A DNA stretch of 64,000 nt from NCBI GenBank assembly GCA_947095585.1, contig OX352765.1:26690254-26754253 (forward strand), in the 5' to 3' direction. The position numbers were made by a program, and so were the translations under genes. This DNA is from Nephrocerus scutellatus. Taxonomy: Eukaryota > Arthropoda > Insecta > Diptera > Pipunculidae. This document shows, piece by piece, positions 45,272-54,720 of the stretch. Position 1 is the stretch's first letter. Each line of letters opens with the position of its first letter. The notes under the pieces were generated by a model. It did no database searches. It was not told where the DNA came from and worked only from the letters and a program-made list of their open reading frames with translations.

Positions 45272-45681
45272 TTAGAAACCATTGATGTGTCTGCAATACT
45301 GATATAGACCGTTGCCATTCTTTGCACTTTGACACTGGTAGCTGGCGGCATTTCTGAAATCTGTAGATGAAGAACAATTAGAAAATATGTTCCAAGCGGA
45401 ACAGCACCAATACAAACTTACATCCACCACGCTGGCAATTGTAACGAATCATTTCGCAGCCATTGTTGAAGTTGTACAAACACATTCCGTCAAAACCGCA
45501 AACAGGATTCCTATGTGGCGGACAGGATGATGGACATGCGGCCGTCGATGTGGTAAGCACTAATGTATATGAGAATTAAATGTCAAAATACCTTTAAAAA
45601 AATTTCTTTAAAAAATACATAAATATAATTAAACTTACCAGCTACTGAAAGTGCAACAACAAATACAATGATTACTTTCAT
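45272..45681 (-). CDS. Kazal/vasotab-like secreted protein, gene D
   Basis: Exons 45681-45639, 45559-45422 and 45360-45272, with GT-AG introns of 79 and 61 bp in phase 1, give 89 residues. The start MKVIIVFVVALSVA is a signal peptide. Exon 2 encodes ACPSSCPPHRNPVCGFDGMC and a FNNGCEMIRYNC core. Exon 3 encodes SYQCQSAK and YQYC. Eight cysteines line up with genes A-C. Exon 3 resembles gene A more (same length, ending INGF versus IRGF), while exon 2 resembles B and C, so it links the two ends of the cluster. Predicted secreted Kazal-type inhibitor or vasotab-like peptide. No defect seen. Confidence 0.88.
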
Positions 45682-45777
45682 TTTTGATTTGATTAGGACT
45701 TAAGATGATTGACTATAAGTGTCTACAGCGTAAGAGCGTTAGTTTGAGATAGATAAGTTGACTGACAAAACATTCAG

Positions 45778-45785
45778 CTTTTATA
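45778..45785 (-). promoter_or_regulatory. TATA box of Kazal gene D
   Basis: TATAAAAG on the minus strand, 97 bp upstream of the start codon. It is embedded in a GTTTGTATAAAAGC context like that of genes B and C. Confidence 0.7.
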
Positions 45786-46954
45786 CAAACGCGACACCGA
45801 GAAAGTTGCCAATACTTATCATTCACTTGCGCTTATCAGTATAAATATTGATAGAGAAAATACAATTTTAAGAAGAAAAGGTTTTTGTTTTTGAGGGGGA
45901 ACTACCTGAAACCAGAGTTTCTTTACACGTGGTACGTGTTCGCGCATATGCTGCTATTAACCCGAAAAGTGGCAATGATAATTAATTATTTTTGACATTT
46001 TCGCATATAGTCGTGCATTCAACTTGCAAACCAATTAGGCTAAAAAAGCAAAAAATAAGAGAAAATACTATGCGATTAAATCACTAACTTCAGATATTAG
46101 GAGGTGACTAGCCGTGGATGTAAGCCCATATTCAGCTTTACAAGCGCATCTTCATCGTTATTTCTACCTTATGGTTTTAACGGTACTGTGCAGAGACGAG
46201 ACAGACCAATGATTGTGGGAAGCCTAACTAATAGCAAGACAACCATCAGTTAGCAAAATGTATCTTTCTTCTCTTCACAACAATTTGATTCCAGTTCAAA
46301 AATGCAATTTACTTAAAACTTAAGTTACGTTAAAGTTAACGAAACGGATTAATTACGTAACTCGAGGACGGCCGTACAATACTCAGGAAAAGTTTGGAAA
46401 CCTCTGGCCTAACCAACGTAAACTATTTCTTTATTGACCATGCCCGTTCGGGGATTTTTTCTCTTTAGTTATCTCACTGAGTTTTGTCGATAATAAAACA
46501 ATTAGAAACGTTATTAACTTTGATAACAATTTGTTATTTGCCTCTTTCCAATTATAACGTTGCTCATTATTTGGAAAAAATATACATTTTTATGCACATA
46601 TGTTATAAACTTTGGCGAGCTGATGCTTTTTTAATGAAAGATAAACATAAAATCAGACAGATTATGTAATTGTTCGTTATATCAAAAGATAGCGTGCATC
46701 CCATTGGAAGTTACGAGTATACAAGAGAATTTATAATTTGTAGGAAGGTTTTGGATTCTTGGTAACAGAGAGAAAGCAAAATATAGCGGAAGAGAAAGAG
46801 GGAAAGGAAAGATAGAAGTATTAATTGGAACCTTACGTGCTTTCTAAATATTAAATACATTACATTATATTTGTCACTTATATGACTGGACTAGGTTATA
46901 GCGTATCCTACTATGATGTATATGTAATTATAAATAAATACTATCCCATAATCT
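45786..46954. other. No recognised content
   Basis: AT-rich DNA upstream of gene D, with a purine-rich GAGAGAAAG-type tract at about 46770-46820. No other signal. Confidence 0.4.
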
Positions 46955-48185
46955 TCCTGCCATTATCATCAAATTTGGCTCAACAAATGGTGTCCGCTCC
47001 TGGCCTTCCGAAAAAATCTCTCCACTTGTCCCGATTTCTAGCCGATGACATCCCTTAACTCTAGGCGTCATGGTCTACGCCATCCTTCCAGCGTACGCTT
47101 GGCCGGCGTCGCTGTCGTGTTCGATAAATCCAAACGCAAAGGACTATCCAAGCAGGAACCTCTTCGCTCACGAGAGCTAGGTGTCTCTCCTGCAGGAGCC
47201 TACGGAGCTTAAATCTCTTTACGATGTCGACATCGCGTAACGCTCGTAAATCTCATCATTATAGAGTCTTCGGAGTCGTCCTTCCTCGCATACGGGACCA
47301 ACAATTCTCCATGAGAGTTTTCTCTCGAACGCCGCTAAGAGGTCAGAATGCTTTTTGCTAAGCACCCAACTTTCGGAACCATATGTAAGTATGACCATTG
47401 CCTTATACACCAGCAGCTTGGATGTTAAGGTTAAATTCCTGGATTTTAATAGTCCTGACAGACTATAGAAGGCTTTATTGGCTTTGAGCAACCGTGCGCG
47501 TATTTCTGGTTCCATGCTGTTATCAGCTGCTACAGTTGACCCGAGATAGTTAAAGGATTGCACTACTTCAATTTCGCGCTCCACTATTTTAATTGAGGGA
47601 GCAATGTTAGATCTTTAACTTGCAGACGTGGCCACCATCTACTTTGTTTTGCTCTCATTTATGTGCAGCCCCAGATTGCATGCCGCTCGCTCGATCTGGA
47701 TAAAAGCTTTCTGTACAGCTCTTTGGTGTCTACCAACGATGTCAATGTCGTATGTGTAAGCCAGCATCTGAATTGACTTATAGAGGATTGTTCCTCTCGC
47801 CGTTACGTCAGAGTCTCGGATCACTTTCTCCAACGCCAGGTTGAAGAGGACACAGGCCAGCCCATCCTCCTGTCGGAGCCCGTTGTAGATAATTAATGGG
47901 CTTGATAGTGAGTGGTATAGAGCCTCCAATTCCTCAGTTAGCTGGCCATTTAGCAACTCATGAAAGTGCTCTTGGATGCTCACCAGGTGCCATTGAGATC
48001 GGCGATCAGATAACCCTCTTTGTTTTTGCAGTATGTACAATTGCGTCAAACCTCGGACTCTTTGGTAGAACTTCCGCGCCTGGTGCGGTCCTCGCCCTCT
48101 ATACTATTCTAGTTCCCGGACGATATTCTTCTCTCAGGCTGCTTTCTTTCGCCGGTGAACTGTTTTTCAATATCTTCTGAACTAT
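46955..48185 (-). mobile_element. RTE-type LINE, 3' half, catalytic motif mutated
   Basis: On the minus strand: a linker at about 48050-48180, then an EHFHELLNGQL phrase (about 47940-47975), a deletion and YNGLRQEDGLACVLFNLALE (about 47835-47895). The expected YADD box reads LAYTYDIDI (about 47745-47770), so the catalytic Asp pair is broken. NLGLHINESKTK follows at about 47640-47675. The C-terminal domain reads VVQSFNYLGSTVAADN (about 47525-47570), KAMVILTYGSESW (about 47360-47400) and ERKLSWRIVGPV (about 47300-47335). The 3' tail at 46955-47215 recurs at 14.0 and 29.3 kb. RT motif A is deleted. Inactive. Confidence 0.85.
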
Positions 48186-49941
48186 TTTATATTCATCTTC
48201 ACGTGCCCGTGTTCTACGAGATTGTTGCATTGCTCGGTACGAAACATTCATACGTTCAGTCGCTAGCTTACGCTTGCGTAAACTTCAAAGAATAATAATA
48301 AACTTCGTATAGTCTGCCTATAGCCTTCCTGTAATCATCCTTATAAATCATCCTCATTATTATCATTATCATTAACTCCCGATGAGCTTTGACTTCTTCA
48401 ACATTCCTCTACCAAACAAAACTGTTACTGATATGAAAACCCAAGATTTACGCCGAAGAACATTGTTTAATCTATCTTGAATATCTTTTCTGCTAAGGTT
48501 CGCTCCAGTCATGGCTTACATCAAAAAATCTTTCAACCGGTCCCGATTTAGAGGCAATGGCATTCTATCGCTGTGTCAAAAGACGAGCATTATCGTGAAA
48601 TATGCACTTGCCCACGGATACGAAAACCCAATGACTTTCTAGAAATGTGCCCATTCTTCAGAGTTTTATAATATTGCTCTGCACTTGATTAAGAATACTT
48701 TTCCTATTATTCCAAATTCCAATACTCATACCGTCAGAGCAAGTTATGGTAAAGGAATGAATTTTTGAAAGATAATGTAAATTGTTCATTTAAATTTAAT
48801 AAATTTGGACATTTCTATGAGAAATGAAGGAATCGCTTCTATTTACTTTTACTTCATGAATTATTGCAATTCAATGCTTTACCGAATACCAAATGAACAA
48901 AACAAACATTTCTCCAATCCACTTCTTTGAACAGCAGCAATACGTTGTTTTTAGAAGAAGAAAAAAAAACGCTTCTTGACAACTCTAAATAGATTTGCAT
49001 TATTCAACAAAATGCTTTTACGTTTAAGAATTCAGAATTGTTTTCCTACATCATCATTGCCGGAATGCATTAAAATGAAAACTGACACTCACATGATACA
49101 AAAGGAACTTTACCGCACTCTTTAGTTTTTAAACGTTATTTAACTTTGTTAAGGAACTTTTGCCGTCATAGTAAGTTGAAGAACGTTTCTCACTTGAAGA
49201 TGCGCTCGGAAAAGGTGATAAGAGAACATAAAACCTAAAACGATTACTTTTATCCAAGATTTCCACCTTCCTGTCCAAGAATCGCAGACAACATACATGT
49301 ATGCTGACGATAACACGATGAGTAGATAAAAAAAAACTTTGTGATACTTACTTGTATATATGTATATATAGAGAATAAAGATGGTTCTTAAGTATAAGAT
49401 CCCTCTTTTTGGCCAAAATAAAAGCATAAGTATCTCGTCGTATCACGGTAGTGAGGAGAATTTTGTCGTCCTCGCTGATGGTGTTGCACACATGCACTTT
49501 CTTGATGACTTCGTGGTTCATCTTTGCCAGTGGATTCATTTTTCATTCAAAAGATTTATGTCAGTTTTAAGCAGATACAAGGATTAGGGAAGACTGAGGG
49601 GTATACAGCTTTTCACTTAGTACACGAGCAATTAAGTTTGTTGTACACATTATAAAACGTAAATGGTTAAACTCATTTTAGAAGGAGTGTGTTCTTTGTA
49701 TTTAGTTTTAAAGAAATTATGTGCTGGTAAATACAGAAGATAATGGAAGAAGAAGAAAATGCTAATGAAATTGGTCTTACCTTAACAATGGCTTAAGATT
49801 AAAAAAAAATAAACAATACGCTTATCTGGAGGTCTTGGCGAGGTTCATGCGAAACCACGAAATACAAAGAAAATAAATGCTACAGTAAAATTTCGATGTA
49901 AGAAAATTCCATAGAACACATCGAAGGTTGCGATTGAAGCA
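48186..49941. other. No recognised content
   Basis: AT-rich DNA with a TTATCATTATCATTA tract near 48360 and short open frames only. Confidence 0.4.
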
Positions 49942-50340
49942 ATTAAATTCTCTATATTAACTTCGCGTGCCCGTGGCTGGCTGGCTGGTTACCTGGCTGG
50001 TCATATTTTCTGATCAATTTTTAACCAACTTCCCAAAGCCCGATTTTATTAAAATTTTGCACATGTATGTTTCTGGTGACAATACTTTCTATTAAAATTT
50101 CAGAGAGATCGGGCAGCGGGATCGGGAGGTTCCCATACAAATTTTTCCATTTAGCGGCATCAGATCATATCATACTATATTGACTGTGTTCTGTCTGCGC
50201 TGATGAGCTGATGCGCTGCTTGCTTTACGATTGTGGATGTTTTGTTGCTGTGTTGCAGCAGAGAGTATAGAGATATCAAGAGGAAGTAGAACAAATATTT
50301 TTATACAAAACTGAATGGTTCCGCAATTGTGGGAGTGCAT
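49942..50340 (+). mobile_element. Helentron-like repeat, copy 4
   Basis: AAATTCTCTATATTAACTTC head, CCCGTGG with CTGG units, the AACTTCCCAAAGCCCGATTT block, GCACATGTATGTTTC, one A/T-rich unit and the CGGCATCAGATCATATCATA 3' block. It is followed 180 bp later by another copy in the same orientation. Confidence 0.7.
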
Positions 50341-50520
50341 TCTTAATTTGTATTTTGTACAATGTTACGAGTATATGATGAACTGTTTACGCACTTAACT
50401 GCTTTACAGCTTAAAACTCAACTCAACTCAAAAGAAAGAATTTTAGTGCTACTTCGTACGTCGTTGTGTGTACTTCACACCAGCCGTGCGGAGAGGCTGT
50501 TATGTTTTCACCACCAAATC
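50341..50520. other. Spacer between two Helentron-like copies
   Basis: It includes AACTCAACTCAAC; otherwise not recognised. Confidence 0.3.
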
Positions 50521-51345
50521 AATTTTTAAATTCGCTGCTGGCCTGTTTGTCGTGGAATCTTGCGATCAATTTTAACCCACTTTACAAAGCCCGATTTTAT
50601 TGAAATTTTGCACACATGTGTATTTCCGGAGAGAAAACTTTCTATTAAAATTTCGGGCCCCAGGGCCGAGGGATGCCAATATAAAATTCTTAAAAATTCA
50701 TCCGATTTTCTTCAAATTTGATATACGCTTGTATCTCTGATATATAACAATTTTCTAAAATTTTGGAGACCCTGGACCCCAGGGTCATGGGTCCCCAACA
50801 AATTTTTAAAAAATCTTTACCCGATTTTCTTCAAATTTTATATACGTGTGTACCTCCGATGGACAACAATTTTTGTAAATATTTTGGAGACGCCGGGCCC
50901 AGGGGTCTTGTGGCACCATACAATTTTTTTAAAAAAACTAAACCGAATTTCTTCAAATTTTATATACGTTTGTATTAAATGTATGTATGTTTGTATGTTT
51001 GTTAAAAAATTATAGACTCCGGGCCCTGGGTCGTGGGGCCTCACACAAATTTAAAATAAAAATTAACCAGATTTTGGTAAAATTTTATACACATGTATAT
51101 CTCCGATGGACAAAACTTTTTGGACATTTTTTGAGCGAAAAGTCCCTGAGGAATGGGTGCCCGTATAAATTTTTTTAAAATTAGGTTTTCTTCAAATTTT
51201 AAGCATATGTTTATCCCGAGGGACAAAAGTTTTTGTAAGATGTTTGGATCGAATATGCCCTGAGGCCCGTGGCCGTGGCCATACAATTTTTTTTAAATGA
51301 GCCCGATTTACTTTCACCGACCGACCGAACTTTTTGTAAAAATTT
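50521..51345 (+). mobile_element. Helentron-like repeat, copy 5, with expanded tandem array
   Basis: After a degraded head (TTTTTAAATTCGCTG) and the GGAATCTTGCGATCAATTTT block, seven unit starts of the CCGATTTTcTTcAAATTTT type occur at 50591, 50702, 50821, 50943, 51067, 51184 and 51302. The spacing is 111, 119, 122, 124, 117 and 118 bp. Each unit then has a TGTATCTCCGATGGACAA-like phrase, a TTTTGGA phrase, a GC-rich core (CCCTGGGTC-like) and a poly-A/T end. Sister copies have one or two units, so the array expanded in this copy. Confidence 0.75.
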
Positions 51346-51689
51346 TTGAGTTTTTGATTTGAATTTTTTTCCCATACTTTTTTTTTTACACAGAGGCTTA
51401 AAATTGCCACGGTGCGGGTCATATCAGCTGACTGGTTCATTTGATGTACACTACATGCTTAAGACCGCTTAGAATAAAAAAGATCGTATCTTTAAAAAAT
51501 GTATACGAGTCACTGAATTACCAGAAAGTGGCACACCCCGACACTTTGGAGTAATTTTAACCAAGTTAAACTAAAAGGGGTTTTTACACTAATTAAAAAT
51601 ATAATACAAATATAACAAATTCTTGTTGAAGTTGAACTCAGAAATAAAAGCTTAATCAAATTAAAACGACAAAGCTTAAAAAGTCAACA
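51346..51689. other. No recognised content
   Basis: AT-rich DNA after the array; nothing supported. Confidence 0.35.
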
Positions 51690-52230
51690 TTTCACAAGCA
51701 ACAAAACAATTTTTGCGACTGGTTCTCTTGGCTTGTATAGCGTCTATTTCCTCCTCGATCGTCGAATAAAGCGGAAATTCGTCTGGTATACTGTTAATTG
51801 TCTCTGGAAGGTCAGAGAACCCATTACTTGTCCTAGCGTGCACCTAACGTGATCAATGGAGTTCTATATTAAGCCAAACCATAGCTTCTTGAAGCTACTC
51901 TGTAACGCACCTGGCGACGTGTGGTCTTGCATTATAATACATCAACAGAAAATAATTCCCAATAAATGATACATTTAGAAACAATATATTCCTCAAGAAT
52001 GTTGCTAATATAGATATTTAAATTAATCAAGACTTCGACGTAAAGCTCTTTCCGTACAAAGAAATTTCTCATCAAATATTATGGAACCTCCCTAGAAATG
52101 TTTTCGCTATTTCTTTGTACCTTTTAATGGCTCTGCTCAGTGTTAATTCAGGTTTACTAATCGCCACACCGTAAACTTCGGCTATCCCCAACCAAAGTCA
52201 GTGGCATGGCACTTCTCTACCCGTTATTTA
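51690..52230 (-). pseudogene. Tc1-like transposase remnant
   Basis: On the minus strand an HTH-like stretch WGIAEVYGVAISKPELTLSR and AIKRYKEI (about 52110-52190) is followed by an FIGNYFLLMYYNARPHVARC block (about 51925-51985). That is the Tc1 'xxDNARPHxA' catalytic block with the Asp replaced by Tyr. A degenerate C-terminus with LPETINSIPDEF (about 51780-51815) and a lysine-rich end follows. Many stops and gaps are present. The call rests mainly on the NARPH block and order. Confidence 0.45.
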
Positions 52231-53044
52231 TATATTGTAGCAGAAAAATCATAAGCAACTAATAAATAATCAATTCATTTGCCTGTTGCCTTTTTGTCTG
52301 ATTTTGCAAAGGTTCAGAAGTGTCATGCTCTCAAATAATCCCAAGTACTACAGACGAAAAATCTCTTGTTGTATCAAAATTTTTGCACATACTGAAAAGT
52401 ATATAATCCAACTTTTTTATATATCAAGTTAAGGACAACAATTTCTTCGTCGCTGCTAAATATAGCACTGTGTTCAGTTCATATTTTCATTACTACATCC
52501 TGCATTATCATACACTGAATAAACGAAAATGTCGTTTAAGTTTTAAAAAAAACATATAAAATGAATATGAAGCTTGAAGTACACAGTCGTGTATGTCCTC
52601 TGATATATATTTATATATTATGTATATTATTGTATATGTATATGGATATGAAATTGCTTTTTGCCAAATTGATGACACACAAAAATTTGTTATGGGGGGT
52701 CGCTGTTATCACACAATTTCAGTTCTAAAAATATTCAAAGCTAGACATTCTTGTTGTTTTGTTTTAATGTTACTTTGTTATAGTACGAGTATCAATCATT
52801 TTTTTGTGAAAAAACCATTATTTTACGATGTGATTAATGAATTGTTCATCAAGAGTATGAACATCCGTTACATACGGATACGAGACTCTTCAACAACCAG
52901 ATCTACGATCTCTACTGTGCAAGAAATTGCCAGTACCGTATCGCGTCCTTTGTAATAAATTTAACAGTCGTAACAGCGGGCCAAACCAAGTCCTGGACCA
53001 TCGCTAAACGAAACGTTAAATACTATAATGTTGGGTTCACGAGT
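52231..53044. other. No recognised content
   Basis: An open frame of 120 codons at 52593-52955 shows no family features. AT-rich and unassigned. Confidence 0.35.
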
Positions 53045-53292
53045 ATGTAGAACGTGTTAGCTCACGTGGTTAGTGCGTTGGAAGTTTGAAACCCCGAAAA
53101 ACACTAAAAAGCTTTTTCACGGTCCCACCTCTCGCGAATGTCTGATAAACGTCCGAAAGTAATAACTGTCATCGAAAGTTTCGCGATTCGCCTTTCAGAT
53201 AGGGCTTCCATTTGTGTGCAAAAACATGAAACGGATCGCTGTGAGAATCTGGGCCCTGGCCCACAACTGTCTGTTGCACCAAATATTACCTT
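53045..53292 (+). mobile_element. SINE family S1, diverged copy
   Basis: It keeps TAGCTCACGTGGTTAGTGCG (altered A box region), GTCCCACCTCTCGCGAATG, a CGTCCGAAAGTAATAACTGT block, TTCCATTTGTGTGC and the CTGTCTGTTGCACCAAATAT tail. The B box has decayed to GTTTGAAACCC. It is older than the 11.2-kb copy. Confidence 0.72.
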
Positions 53293-53559
53293 TTTTTTTT
53301 TAAGTGAACGTGTTCGGTAATCTTGCGCTAAAAAATCTAATCAGACTCTAGCATTGACTTACGAATATTAGTATTATTATTCCCAAATAGAACATTGAGG
53401 TTAGGAACTTAACACCTAGAAGAAAACACTTTATAAAGTCTACTATCTTATATATCACTGGATAATTTGGGATAGAGATTGCTGCTTAGGGGCTAGCTTA
53501 TTTCGACTATTCGCGTGAATGTACACAATTTTAAGATAAAGGGTGGGCAATATAAAAGT
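53293..53559. repeat. Flanking repeat shared with 54.78 kb
   Basis: CTTTATAAAGTCTACTATCT and TATATCACTGGATAATT at about 53430-53470 parallel CTTTATATAAAGTCTATTAG and TATATCCCTGGACAATT at about 54783-54832. Both occur in the same orientation and bracket the mariner-like element. Confidence 0.5.
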
Positions 53560-54720
53560 TTATTTTTAAAAACGCTGTTAAATGAGTATACATCAATATT
53601 TTTTTGGAAATCTTTTTTTATTGTGTAAGTTGGAGTCTCTGCGATTTAAGAATGAAAAACAATATCGTTTATGTGGCTCCCTCTGCTGGCCTTACAGTAA
53701 GCCATTCTGTGAGTCCAGTTTCAAGAACTTTTTCGATCATTTCGGCGCCTGTCTCGTAAACAACAGTCGGAATGTTATGTTTTTAAGCTGGAATTGTCTC
53801 TGGACTATCCGCATAACATCTCTCTTTAACGGCACGCCATAGAAAAAAGTCCATTGGCGTCAAAACGCAGCTCCGCGCAGGCCAATTGACATCTCCAAAA
53901 CGGCTGATGATTAGGTTGCCAAATTTGGCGTTCAATAGATCGATTGTTAGTCGGCTGGTATGGCATGTGGCGCCATCTTGTTTTTTTTTGCAATAAGCGC
54001 ATGCTTCAAGGGATTTGTACCTTTATAATGCCTAGGCACAACGTGGACTTTGGAAATATTTGGATAGAAGAAGCAGAGTGTTGTGGTTGGTTGAGTTGAG
54101 TTCTCACGCGAGCACTCACAAACTAGAATGTTGTCACATTGATTGGCTCTACATCTAGATTACTTCATACATCAACTAAACCATACATATGAATACAGCA
54201 GTATCATGTGTTTATATTGCAGATGATCATTTCGGTGAGTTCTTTCGTTTTTTGGACGCGCCGGGAATCGTACCCGGAGTCCTGCGAGTGGGAGCGCCAA
54301 TAATTCTAACCACTGCACTGAAACCAAGGGTCGTCCACGTTTATAGCATCGATTTGAGGCCATAAAAGTTTGGTCCGCATGACTCTGTAGCGGTCGTCAT
54401 TGACGGCGTTTCGAGCAGCGTTTTCCAAGAAAAATGGACCAATTATGCCACCACTCCAAAATCCACAACAAACTAGCACTCTTGGTGGATGCATTGGCTT
54501 CTCTACGATTACATGTGGCTTTTTCAATCCCCAAATCTGACAGTTCTGCTTGTTAACAAAGCTCCCGAAATCGAAATGCTTCATTATCAAGCTGGTCTAT
54601 GATCCACGCAGAGAACTGATATCGAAGCAGATGGTCATTTGCTTTCAACTCCTGGGTCTTCTGGACCTTGTAAGCGAATAATCCGAGGTCTTTGTGCAGT
54701 ATTCTGTATATTGGTCCAAC
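53560..54720 (-). pseudogene. Tc1/mariner-superfamily transposase, split by a SINE
   Basis: Same superfamily as the 16-kb copy but in minus orientation. From the 5' side come RLQGPEDPGVESK-like remains of the HTH-to-catalytic linker (about 54660). FGSFVNKQNCQIWGLKKP (about 54525-54580) and a PPRVLVCCGFWSGGIIGPFF block (about 54435-54490) follow. INVDDPWFQ (about 54325-54345) is directly followed by a SINE insertion. After the insert the frame resumes with QDGATCHTSRLTIDLLNAKF (second catalytic Asp), GDVNWPARSC and VLTPMDFFLW. The Asp of the usual CDLTP motif is Val here. The C-terminus to about 53640 carries stops. Inactive. Confidence 0.82.
53981..54320 (-). mobile_element. Second tRNA-derived SINE (family S2) nested in mariner
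   Basis: Read on the minus strand, the insert begins in the CAGTGGTTAGAATTATTGG tRNA-like head (54320). It has a GGGTACGATTCCCGG B-box-like stem (GGTACGATTCC versus GGTTCGANTCC) and GCGTCC. It then runs into a non-tRNA body and ends in nine A residues at 53989-53981, followed by CAAGATGG of the host element. The head and tail type differ from family S1 (poly-A rather than ATT tail), so it is a separate SINE family. Removing it restores continuity of the transposase reading. Confidence 0.72.

Noticed and set aside
50591..51302. CRISPR-like or ncRNA array reading of the 120-bp units
   Set aside because: Units are long, diverged and contiguous without spacers; a tandem array inside a transposon explains them.
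52593..52955. 120-codon plus-strand open frame
   Set aside because: No motif, no signal of splicing, composition typical of AT-rich chance frames.
54254..54320. A tRNA gene on the minus strand
   Set aside because: tRNA-like stems are imperfect, a poly-A-ended tail follows and it sits inside a transposase; treated as a second SINE family.
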